Assembly: GCA_029261895.1 (NCBI GenBank)
Contig: JAJDAK010000042.1
Location: forward strand, 1-41,630
Direction: 5' to 3'
DNA: 41,630 nucleotides
Source of the DNA: Deltaproteobacteria bacterium
GTDB lineage: Bacteria > Myxococcota_A > UBA9160 > SZUA-336
This document shows positions 9,005-16,546 of this stretch, piece after piece (positions within the stretch are counted from its first letter, which is position 1; each line of letters starts with the position of its first letter). The notes below the pieces were generated by a model. The model did not search any database. It was not told the origin of the DNA and worked only from the letters and a program-made list of their open reading frames with translations. Both the position numbers and the translations under genes were made by a program.

Positions 9005-11036
9005 TGTGCCTTAGCAGCGCGTCGGTGGTCGGCGCACGACCTCTGAACGCGACAAAGACTTCCATCGGAGATTGGCTGCCCCCCAGCGCGAGCACGGTAT
9101 CTCGGAAGCGCCGCCCCGTCTCCTGGACCGCCTGTGGATTGTCGAGTCCCGCTTCTTCGAAGGCCCCAAAAGCATCGGCGCTCAAAACCTCTGCCCATTT
9201 ATAACTGTAGTAGCCGGCCGCGTATCCACCGGAGAAAATATGCTCGAAGCTACAGAGGAAACGGTCCTCGGCAAGCGGTGTGATGACCGTCGTCTTCTCG
9301 GCCACTTTTGCCTGGACATCGAACGCGGACCCCTGTTTCGGATCAAAACGACTATGCAGCTCCAGATCCATCAACGCGAAGTAGAGCTGCCGCAACATAT
9401 CGCTCCCCGCCCGATAAGTTCTCGCGGCAACAATCTTTTCAAAGAGTTCTAACGGAAGTTTCTCGCCGGTCTCGAAGTGCCCGCTTAATCCGAGCAAGGT
9501 CTCACGCTGGTAACACCAGTTCTCCATGAACTGACTCGGTAATTCGACGGCGTCCCATTCCACGTTCCGAATGCCCGACGCAAGCCCTTGATCCACCTGG
9601 GTCAGCATATGCTGGAGTGAATGACCGAACTCGTGGAACAACGTTTCCACTTCGCGAAACGTCATCAACGATGGTGTTTCACCGATCGGTGGCGTTTGAT
9701 TGCAGACCAAATAGGCGACCGGCAAACGCCCCCGAGAACGCCCAATGCACTCATCCATCCACGCGCCACCGCGCTTTTCGGCGGGGCGACTGTAGGGGTC
9801 CAGGTAGAACGCGGCGATTTCTTCGTCGCCCCTGCTGAAAACCCGGAAGAACCGGACATCGTCGTGCCAAACCGAAACGTCCCCATCCGCCGCTTTGATC
9901 TTCACATCGAATAGACGATCCGCCAGTGCGAAGAGCCCCTCGAGCACGCGTTCAAACGGAAAATAGGGCCGCAGTTCCTCATCGTTGTAGGCAAAGCGCT
10001 CCTCGCGTAAACGCTCGGACCAGAAACCGATATCCCAATGGCGCAGATCATTGGCTTCGGACGCGGCTTGCTGTGCTGCGAACTGTTTGAGATCCGCGAG
10101 ATCCAGCTTCGCGGCGTCGATCGAAGCGGAGCGTAACTCCTCCAGCAGATTTTCCGCCGCCGTTACATCCGGCGCCATCTTACTCGCCAGACTCAACGAC
10201 GCGTAGCTATCGAAACCGAGAATTCCCGCTTCCTCGCGACGCAATTCGAGAATTTTCGCGATCAGCGGCTGATTGTCCAGATCTCCTGTACTCGCGCGCG
10301 TGATGTATGCGCGATACAACGTTTCACGTAGGTCGCGGCGTTTGCTGTGCTGAAGAAACGGCTGCAAACTCGGACCATCGAGCGTAATGCGCCACGGACC
10401 CGCCTCGGGTGTCGCGTTCGCGTGGCCCGCATCTGTAGCGGCTTGCGCCGCAAGGGCGAGCGCGCTTGGCGGAAGGCCTTTGATTTCCGCGCGATCGTTT
10501 AATTCCAACGCAAAAATTTTCGTCCCATCAAGAACGTGATTGCTGAAATTCGTCGCAGTCTCTGCGAGTTCCTGCTGAATTTCATTGAAGCGCCGCTTCG
10601 CATCACCTTCCAACCCCACGCCCGAATGCTCCGCGTCACGAATCAGACATTCGAGAATACGCCGCTGCGTGGCGTCAAGCTTCGACCACTCGCCACCCGA
10701 TTTGATCGCAACAAGGCCATCGTAAATCGGACGGCTCTGGCCGATTCGCATCGAGAATTCCACGAGCTCAGGTTGAATCGTTTCGTACGCTTCACGCAGC
10801 GCATCACTGTTCTTCACGCCCATCAAATGACGCACGATCCCGCCGCTGTACCCCATGCGCTCACCGATTCGTTCCAACGGCGTGACCAGACCCTCCCAGG
10901 TTGGCTCGAGCGACGTTTCCAAGTCTTCAAGCGCTGTTCCAAGCTCCGTCAGGAGCTCGCGCAACCCATCGACCACATGTTCGGGTCCGATGAGATCAAA
11001 ACGAGGCTGCTTAGAGTCATCAAGTAACGGATTCAT
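8988..11036 (-). CDS. prlC: Oligopeptidase A-like M3 metallopeptidase
   Basis: A 682-residue M3-family zinc peptidase, the usual size for oligopeptidase A. The catalytic HExxH motif is LFHEFGHSLQHML (about 467-479), with the third zinc ligand Glu expected in the downstream WDAVELPSQFMENW helix. The N-terminal start NPLLDDSKQPRFDLI and the SGGYAAGYYSYKWAEVLSADAF segment near 620 match OpdA. It degrades short peptides in the cytosol, including signal peptides after cleavage. The ATG directly abuts the stop of the FAA-hydrolase gene (11037), so the genes are probably co-translated. Confidence 0.93.
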   Translation of the reverse strand: MNPLLDDSKQPRFDLIGPEHVVDGLRELLTELGTALEDLETSLEPTWEGLVTPLERIGERMGYSGGIVRHLMGVKNSDALREAYETIQPELVEFSMRIGQSRPIYDGLVAIKSGGEWSKLDATQRRILECLIRDAEHSGVGLEGDAKRRFNEIQQELAETATNFSNHVLDGTKIFALELNDRAEIKGLPPSALALAAQAATDAGHANATPEAGPWRITLDGPSLQPFLQHSKRRDLRETLYRAYITRASTGDLDNQPLIAKILELRREEAGILGFDSYASLSLASKMAPDVTAAENLLEELRSASIDAAKLDLADLKQFAAQQAASEANDLRHWDIGFWSERLREERFAYNDEELRPYFPFERVLEGLFALADRLFDVKIKAADGDVSVWHDDVRFFRVFSRGDEEIAAFYLDPYSRPAEKRGGAWMDECIGRSRGRLPVAYLVCNQTPPIGETPSLMTFREVETLFHEFGHSLQHMLTQVDQGLASGIRNVEWDAVELPSQFMENWCYQRETLLGLSGHFETGEKLPLELFEKIVAARTYRAGSDMLRQLYFALMDLELHSRFDPKQGSAFDVQAKVAEKTTVITPLAEDRFLCSFEHIFSGGYAAGYYSYKWAEVLSADAFGAFEEAGLDNPQAVQETGRRFRDTVLALGGSQSPMEVFVAFRGRAPTTDALLRHSGLAA

Positions 11037-11894
11037 TTACCCCACCACTGTTGAGTTGACGATACTGCCGAGACCTTCAATCGTGCTTCGAATCTCGTCA
11101 CCGGGTTTCAAATAGATGCGCGGATCGCGCAACGAGCCCACGCCGCTCGGCGTGCCCGTGAAGATCAAATCGCCGACCTCGAGCGAGCAGTAGCGCGACA
11201 GATACGCGATGAGTTCAGCCACACCAAAGATCATGTCTTTTGTGCGCCCTTTCTGCATCGACTCGCCATTGATTTCACAAAGGATCTCAAGGTCATGCGG
11301 ATCGCGAAGGCTCGCAAGTGGGGTAATTCCGGGGCCGATGGGTCCGTAACCGTCGATCGATTTGCCCATACTAAACTGCGGTGGCTTGCCGCTAAACTGC
11401 AAGCGACGGTCGGAGATATCCTGGCCCACGCAATATCCGGCGACCTGCGCGAGCGCGTCTGATGCCGCAACGCGATAACACCCACGGCCCATCACGACCA
11501 CGAGCTCTACTTCCCAATCAACCCGATCGGAAAGTAGTTTCACCACCCCACGCGGACCCGACAGGGCATTGAGGAACTTTGCGAAGACCAGCGGTTCGCT
11601 CGGAGGGTCGATGCCCGCCTCCTCCACATGATCTCGATAGTTCAATCCAATGCCGAAGATCTTTCCCGGGCGCGGGACACAGGGGCCAAGCGCCGCGGGA
11701 TCCGCCAACGGGACCGCAGCGTCAACCCGAGAGCGCGCAGACGCCCATTCCTGAATCCAATCCCAGCGTGCAATCGCAAGCATGGGATCTTCCGGAACCT
11801 GGCCATCGGTGGCCCGCGCCAAGTCTACGACGAGCGAGTCGTTTTCCAGCAGGAGGCTCGCACGGCCTTCAAGATTCGCGAATCGAAAACTCAC
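11037..11894 (-). CDS. Fumarylacetoacetate hydrolase (FAH) family protein
   Basis: A 285-residue protein with an N-terminal cap and a C-terminal FAH fold. Visible motifs are GIGLNYRDHVEEAG near 80 (catalytic His), the metal-ligand region WEVELVVVMGRGCY near 125, QDISDRRLQ near 155 and LIFTGTPSGVGSLRDP near 245-260. The family includes 2-keto-3-deoxy-L-fuconate or -rhamnonate hydrolases, acylpyruvases and 2-hydroxyhepta-2,4-diene-dioate isomerases. The exact substrate, probably a 2,4-diketo or oxo-acid, cannot be told from sequence alone. It sits between the deacetylase-like gene and prlC. Confidence 0.9.
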   Translation of the reverse strand: MSFRFANLEGRASLLLENDSLVVDLARATDGQVPEDPMLAIARWDWIQEWASARSRVDAAVPLADPAALGPCVPRPGKIFGIGLNYRDHVEEAGIDPPSEPLVFAKFLNALSGPRGVVKLLSDRVDWEVELVVVMGRGCYRVAASDALAQVAGYCVGQDISDRRLQFSGKPPQFSMGKSIDGYGPIGPGITPLASLRDPHDLEILCEINGESMQKGRTKDMIFGVAELIAYLSRYCSLEVGDLIFTGTPSGVGSLRDPRIYLKPGDEIRSTIEGLGSIVNSTVVG

Positions 11895-11906
11895 GACAGA
11901 AACCTA

Positions 11907-13400
11907 TCAGAGTTTAAAACGGTACTCCACGGAATCGGATGGTTTGAGATCCGGCATGATCAAGTCGATCCAACTTCGATCAGAACCGACACGCAAACTC
12001 GGCTTATCGTGGAGAAACGACGACTGGATCATCGACGGGTGGCGGGCGTCGTAAGGCAGATAGATTCGAATCGTCACGCCGGACGCGATGCGCGGGCTGT
12101 GGTTCGTCACCGCGAGCGTGGAACCCGTCACGGGATCGTGTCCAAGATCGACTTCAATTTCCGCCCGTGTATCCCACCAGGCCGAAAGCGCCGGGGTATC
12201 GGTGAACCAGAGGTGCTCATGCTTCAACTCGCCCAGCAGAGAATCAAGCACGCGAGACGGGTGCACGTCTTCAGCCTTGAGGTCGGCATCGACATGATAC
12301 AAGCCGCCCATCGACGCCACGGTTTTGAAATCACGAATGCGATCACGAAGTAGATCGGCCGCGCGAGGTCGATCGGGCTCCACGAGCGGGCGAGGAATGC
12401 GCACTCTTGCACGATTGGGATCGGCGCTGATTTCTGGTGCCAGACCCGTCAAACCGCGATCGACCTCGTAATCAGCACCGTGATCGGCACTCAACAGCGC
12501 GCCATAGCGCAGCAGCGTTCGGTCGAGCTGATTGACGGTCTGGGGATCTGAATCGGGCCGAGCGGAAAAAATTGCGGCGGATGAGAAACCCGACGGCCAC
12601 GCGCGGAGCTCAAGGATGGGCCGACCCGCGGCATGCTGGAGCAGATTGCCAAGTAGCTGTGTCGCCTGACTTTCATCACGAATGATATCTGCGGTGAAGG
12701 ACGTCCAGATCACGCGCGCGTCGGCGTAGCGAGCATCGACCAATGCCGCCCGGCCTTCCGCGAGCGGGTCGTCGCGCTCAATCCAGCGCACAGGGCTGAC
12801 GGCATCCGCAACCAGGGTCCGCCGCTCCGGCGTAACATCGATCATGGCTCCCGGATCCAACCCGGCGACAATGGGTCCACGCAATGTCACGCGAAGCGTG
12901 TCGCCCGGCTTGCGAATTTCGTTGAACGCACGAACTGGCAGCACGCGTTGCATCAGCGGCGCGGGATAACGTTCGCCCCGATGATTTCGAATCGCGGTTC
13001 GCCCGGTGAAGATGAAACTATTGCCGCGTTCCAATAGCAGTTCGATCGATGACCATTGTTCCTCGGAGACGAACTCCTGCTGCGCCATCACGAAGACGTC
13101 GAAAGTCTGCAGCTCGAGCTGATTCGGGTCGAGTTCGCGCAGCGTCTCGAACTGAAACCCTAGGGTCGCCGCAGCGTCGCGCCAGATCGCGGTCTCGTTC
13201 AATTCACGCCGACCACGATGATTGTGATTGCGTTTCAGATCCACCCACGCCACCCGTGGCGCGCGGTACGCGAGATCCTCGCGCGAGGGACCGAGTAACT
13301 TCTCCTGCCCTGTAGAAATGACAAGTGTGCCCAACGTCGCCACGGTCAGCATCGACAACACAATGAAGCGCTGCGCCCAATTCCACGACTCGTTCAACAC
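11907..13400 (-). CDS. Membrane-anchored protein with degenerate polysaccharide-deacetylase-like domain
   Basis: A 497-residue protein with one N-terminal hydrophobic anchor (about 11-33) and a large exported part. Residues about 45-260 look like a class I glutamine-amidotransferase-like Rossmann domain (VFVMAQQEFVSEEQW, NSFIFTGR). Residues about 270-410 resemble a NodB-type polysaccharide deacetylase: WPSGFSSAAIFSARPDSD corresponds to the WPxGxxxAxxFTxDxD opening of such domains, but the HD/DD metal-binding pair is altered. A beta-rich tail follows (about 420-497). The start is GTG at 13400, or TTG three bases later, behind a G-rich Shine-Dalgarno (AGGGGGA). I infer a cell-envelope glycan-binding or -remodelling role; enzymatic activity is doubtful. 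Confidence 0.6.
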   Translation of the reverse strand: MLNESWNWAQRFIVLSMLTVATLGTLVISTGQEKLLGPSREDLAYRAPRVAWVDLKRNHNHRGRRELNETAIWRDAAATLGFQFETLRELDPNQLELQTFDVFVMAQQEFVSEEQWSSIELLLERGNSFIFTGRTAIRNHRGERYPAPLMQRVLPVRAFNEIRKPGDTLRVTLRGPIVAGLDPGAMIDVTPERRTLVADAVSPVRWIERDDPLAEGRAALVDARYADARVIWTSFTADIIRDESQATQLLGNLLQHAAGRPILELRAWPSGFSSAAIFSARPDSDPQTVNQLDRTLLRYGALLSADHGADYEVDRGLTGLAPEISADPNRARVRIPRPLVEPDRPRAADLLRDRIRDFKTVASMGGLYHVDADLKAEDVHPSRVLDSLLGELKHEHLWFTDTPALSAWWDTRAEIEVDLGHDPVTGSTLAVTNHSPRIASGVTIRIYLPYDARHPSMIQSSFLHDKPSLRVGSDRSWIDLIMPDLKPSDSVEYRFKL

Positions 13401-13469
13401 CGTCCCCCTAGTACCTAGGATTGGGATCGGCGATGAGGTCGGGTTGCTAGAGGGTTAAACGGTGCGTGA

Positions 13470-14387
13470 CTACGGTCGGATGCTGCGGAAGCATTCTTTG
13501 AGACTGAAGAGCGGGCGAAAACCGGTTTCTTTGCTGAAGCGGTCGCCACAAAGTGTTGACGGGTACTTGATGTAGTCGATCGCACCGGCGGGAAACGGGA
13601 ACATGCCGAGGCGGAAAAGTCGCCGGATGAGCGGTCGTGCCGCAAACTCTGGCAGCGGAAATATATTTCCACCCGTTTCACGAATCGCCACGTGGAGTGG
13701 CACTTCACCGGGACCCACGATATTGAAGATGCCGCGCTGTTCCTGATTAACCGTCAGCGCCATCGCTTCGATGAGATCTTCTTCGTGCATGAACTGCAAC
13801 ATCGGGTCAAAACCCATCATCGTAATCACGCGGCGCATGCGTAAAAAGCCGACCATTGAATTGCGTACATAGTGGCCGAGCGTTGGAACCGGCCGCAGAA
13901 CCGACATGCGAATCCGCGGATACTTCCACATGAACGCGGACGCGAGCGTATCGACTTCGACCAAGTCACGGATCTCCGGGTAGTTGCGACTCGCGGAAAG
14001 GGGATAATCCTCGTCCATGAATCCCGGATTATCTGGCAACGCGCCGTAGACGTAGCTCGTGGATTGAACCACGACGTTGGGAATGTTGAACATCTGACAA
14101 TTGTCGAGAAGTTTACGCGTACCGCGAACGTTCATATCGTAACGCTTCGCAGAACTCTCTCGAAAATGACGCACGAATCCCAAATGCACGACGGTCGTAG
14201 GTTGCTGAGTTCGCAAAATATCTTGGAACTGCCGCGACCGAACATCCACTTGGTAATACGGAATTTCCGGAGGCTTCGACGGCCACGGCGTGCGATCGAC
14301 ACCGATCACTTCGTGTTCGCGCAGAAGTCGACGCGCGAGTAGTGCGCCCTGCCCACCCGCAACGCCTACGATCAATACCCGACCCAT
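13470..14387 (-). CDS. NAD-dependent epimerase/dehydratase (extended SDR)
   Basis: A 305-residue extended SDR. The NAD-binding loop is VGVAGGQGALLARRL (about 7-21). The strand-4 region VVHLGF is near 70 and QSTSYVYG is near 110. At the usual catalytic YxxxK position the sequence reads YPEIRDLVE, so Lys is replaced by Arg if the alignment is right. Proteins like this act on nucleotide sugars in surface-polysaccharide synthesis, but the altered dyad makes the activity uncertain. The RfbC-like cupin gene lies two bases upstream on the same strand, which supports a sugar-nucleotide setting. Confidence 0.8.
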   Translation of the reverse strand: MGRVLIVGVAGGQGALLARRLLREHEVIGVDRTPWPSKPPEIPYYQVDVRSRQFQDILRTQQPTTVVHLGFVRHFRESSAKRYDMNVRGTRKLLDNCQMFNIPNVVVQSTSYVYGALPDNPGFMDEDYPLSASRNYPEIRDLVEVDTLASAFMWKYPRIRMSVLRPVPTLGHYVRNSMVGFLRMRRVITMMGFDPMLQFMHEEDLIEAMALTVNQEQRGIFNIVGPGEVPLHVAIRETGGNIFPLPEFAARPLIRRLFRLGMFPFPAGAIDYIKYPSTLCGDRFSKETGFRPLFSLKECFRSIRP

Positions 14388-14389
14388 CG

Positions 14390-14863
14390 TTAGTCGACCT
14401 GAAACGGACTATCGGCGTCGGCTTCGTGACGAATCTCGTCGACCGGTTCCTTCTTGTCGCGGCCGGCATACAACCGGTTGGGGCAGTTGATCACGATGCC
14501 ATCGACATCACCGACGTTTTTGTACGCGTGCACCACACCTTTGGGAACCAGAACCAATAGGTTTTCGTCCTGTCCCGCGTCGAAAACATCTTTCGCTTTA
14601 TAGGTCGGCGAATCCTTCCTATTGTCCCAGAGATACATCCGAAACGTGGATGGACCCATGAAACAAAAAATGTCGGCTTGATCGACGTGTTCGTGCGGCC
14701 CGCGCGCGATACCGGGCGTGGTCATTGAGATGTAACTCATCTCAGGTCGGTACTCGTCATCAAACTCGTCGATACGAAAGAGCTCCGACAACCAACCGCG
14801 GTCATCGGTAAAGCGCGAAATCTCGCGAACAATGACTCCCTCAATCGAAATCTTCGGCGGCAT
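14390..14863 (-). CDS. dTDP-4-dehydrorhamnose 3,5-epimerase-like cupin
   Basis: A 157-residue single-domain cupin of the RfbC/WxcM type. Family words are FTDDRGWLSELFR (about 17-29), ISMTTPGIARGPHEH (about 46-60, holding the putative catalytic His), DIFCFMGPSTFRMYLWD (about 65-81) and VLVPKGVVHAYKNVG (about 104-118). True RmlC enzymes epimerise dTDP-4-keto-6-deoxyglucose at C3 and C5. This shorter member may instead be a 3- or 5-epimerase or a ketoisomerase. It is followed after two bases by the epimerase gene and preceded directly by the small secreted-protein gene, so the three form one unit. Confidence 0.85.
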   Translation of the reverse strand: MPPKISIEGVIVREISRFTDDRGWLSELFRIDEFDDEYRPEMSYISMTTPGIARGPHEHVDQADIFCFMGPSTFRMYLWDNRKDSPTYKAKDVFDAGQDENLLVLVPKGVVHAYKNVGDVDGIVINCPNRLYAGRDKKEPVDEIRHEADADSPFQVD

Positions 14864-15247
14864 TTATTTCTCCCGTCCCGCTGCACCGTCTCGCCAGCGC
14901 GGTTTCAAATCGTGCAGCATCGTACTCTTTCGCGCCTGGAAGCTCCCATCGGTACGATAGAGATCGGCGTAAATTTTCGATTCCACCTCGACGTAGCGAA
15001 GATGAAACCACCTGTACCCGGTCTCGCTGTGGTACGCCCCCTGCTGGACCTGACCCTCAGCATCGAACGCCAGCGCCCAATAACCCCGTTTTCGGCCGCT
15101 AAGCCGATCGGCTGGAATCTCGTTCCGGGGCGCATTTTCGGTGTAACTCCAAACCTCAAAGTAGCGGACGCTCTCGCCAAATGCGGTCGTGGCCCCGAGC
15201 AGCAGCGAGCCGCCCACGAGCGTGCATATGAGTAAACGTAAGGTCAT
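14864..15247 (-). CDS. Small secreted protein of unknown function
   Basis: I chose ATG 15247 (127 residues) over ATG 15319. The shorter form begins with a clean Sec signal peptide (TLRLLICTLVGGSLLLGATTAFGES, read in two parts: n-region TLRL and a hydrophobic core to TAFG), whereas the longer form would run into the divergent gene at 15276. The mature part (about 100 residues) is polar and aromatic-rich (RYFEVWSYTENAP, GYWALAFDAEG, GYRWFHLRYVEVESK) and recognisable to me in no named family. Its stop abuts the RfbC-like start at 14863. Periplasmic location is inferred. Confidence 0.65.
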   Translation of the reverse strand: MTLRLLICTLVGGSLLLGATTAFGESVRYFEVWSYTENAPRNEIPADRLSGRKRGYWALAFDAEGQVQQGAYHSETGYRWFHLRYVEVESKIYADLYRTDGSFQARKSTMLHDLKPRWRDGAAGREK

Positions 15248-15258
15248 GATCGTCTGTA

Positions 15259-15267
15259 TGGTATAAG
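15259..15267 (+). promoter_or_regulatory. Extended -10 promoter element upstream of the alpha/beta hydrolase gene
   Basis: TGGTATAAG fits the extended -10 pattern TGnTATAAT, which can function without a strong -35. It ends eight bases before the ATG at 15276, so the predicted start point is almost at the start codon. The whole divergent gap is only 28 bp, so any promoter for the minus-strand neighbour must lie inside this gene. Confidence 0.5.
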
Positions 15268-15275
15268 AAGCCGCG

Positions 15276-15980
15276 ATGAACGAAGTGATTAAGCAAGAAC
15301 ACGTCAAAATCGGCGTCACACCGGATATCTCTGTAGCCGGCGTGCAGGGGATTCCGGCCTGGTGGCCGAGCGGACATCGTGTCGGCGTGGTGATCGCGCA
15401 CGATACGCCTGAGGGTATGGAGCATGAGGCGGTCGTCGCCCTCCATCAGGGCCTCGCGGAACGGGGATTTTTGACCCTTCGTTTCAATTTCCCCTTCGTC
15501 GAGCAGGGCAAAAAGCGGCCCGATCCAGTGCCGATTCTAGAACGGACCTATCGTGCGGCCGTCACCAGCCTGCTCCAAGATCCTCAAACGGGCCCCGCGC
15601 GCTTGATCCTCGCGGGTTTCGGGCTTGGCGCCACGACGGCTGCCCAGGTGGTGTCGCAAGGCATGATCGCCGATGGCGTGGTTTCGCTGGGATTTCCGCT
15701 GCATCCGTCGGGAAAGCCCAATCAGCTCCGCGCGGAACCGCTGTTTCGCATTATCTCGCCGATGCTCTTCGTGCAGGGTTCGCGAGATGCCTACTGCCGA
15801 GTGGATCGCCTCGAGGGCGTGCTCAGACGTGTGGGTGCCCCCACGAAACTTCAAGTGATCGAGGATGCGGACCATGAATTCGGTCTCATTCGGCGCACCA
15901 ACCGAACCATCGAAGAAATCCGGACCGAAACGCTGAACGCGGTCGAAGCTTTCGTGCGTCAGGCCACAGGGTCTCACTAG
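15276..15980 (+). CDS. KANL3/TEX30-like alpha/beta hydrolase, nucleophile lost
   Basis: A 234-residue alpha/beta-hydrolase fold protein. The segment LGFPLHPSGKPNQLR (about 138-152) with VQGSRDAYC (about 165-173, acid Asp) and EDADHEF (catalytic His) matches the KANL3/TEX30/dienelactone-hydrolase-like family closely. The nucleophile elbow, normally GxSxGG, reads AGFGLGATTA (about 109-118): the Ser position is Gly (codon ggg). This suggests a non-catalytic member, or one with different chemistry. It begins a plus-strand block and is followed 32 bases later by the Yip1-like gene. AAGAAG seven bases or so upstream of the ATG is a possible Shine-Dalgarno. Confidence 0.82.
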   Translation: MNEVIKQEHVKIGVTPDISVAGVQGIPAWWPSGHRVGVVIAHDTPEGMEHEAVVALHQGLAERGFLTLRFNFPFVEQGKKRPDPVPILERTYRAAVTSLLQDPQTGPARLILAGFGLGATTAAQVVSQGMIADGVVSLGFPLHPSGKPNQLRAEPLFRIISPMLFVQGSRDAYCRVDRLEGVLRRVGAPTKLQVIEDADHEFGLIRRTNRTIEEIRTETLNAVEAFVRQATGSH

Positions 15981-16012
15981 AAAACGTCGGATTGCGATAC
16001 CCTTCAGGGTGT

Positions 16013-16546
16013 ATGACCAACTCCGCAGAGAAGTCCGGATTCTTCGCCAACCTGCTCGCCGTTGAGGCTGAGCTCGTCGATCGCATTACTCGGGTGTTTC
16101 GTTTCGACGAGTCCGTGTATCAGGAAGTCGAAGAAGACCCTCACGCAATTCCCCAAGCCACGCTTGTGGTGATGGCAACTTCGGTGCTGATCGGGCTCGG
16201 TCAGGGGTCGATCGCCGCCGCATTTCTTGGCATCGCGGGTGGGATTATCGCTTGGCTCGTCACCTGCACCACGATCTGGGCGGTCGGGATGCTCTTTACC
16301 GGTGAGCCGGCGGAATACACGCGCATGCTTCGTGGTCTGGGTTTCGCGTTCGCTTGGAACGCGCTGATGATCATTTCTTGGTTTCCGATCCTCGGAACGC
16401 TGCTGCAGTGGATTGGATTCTTGGCATGGTTCGGATCCATGATCTTGGCCGTGCGGCAAGGGCTGCAAACCTCAACACCCCAGGCAGCGTTAATCGCGGT
16501 GATCGCACTCTGCATGCCGTTCGTTCTACTTTGGCTCTTCAACTAA
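16013..16546 (+). CDS. Yip1-domain-like integral membrane protein
   Basis: A 177-residue membrane protein. I prefer ATG 16013, which has AGGG seven bases upstream, over TTG 15992. A cytosolic N-terminus with FRFDESVYQEVEEDPHAIPQA, typical of bacterial Yip1-family proteins, is followed by about five hydrophobic segments (about 50-70, 74-98, 115-128, 130-147 and 158-177). Function is unknown for most bacterial members. Its 3' end overlaps the likely start of the subtilase-like gene. Confidence 0.8.
   Translation: MTNSAEKSGFFANLLAVEAELVDRITRVFRFDESVYQEVEEDPHAIPQATLVVMATSVLIGLGQGSIAAAFLGIAGGIIAWLVTCTTIWAVGMLFTGEPAEYTRMLRGLGFAFAWNALMIISWFPILGTLLQWIGFLAWFGSMILAVRQGLQTSTPQAALIAVIALCMPFVLLWLFN

Noticed and set aside
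11628..12353. 241-residue plus-strand reading frame
   Set aside because: Antisense to the FAA hydrolase and deacetylase-like genes and rich in Arg; a shadow of codon bias.
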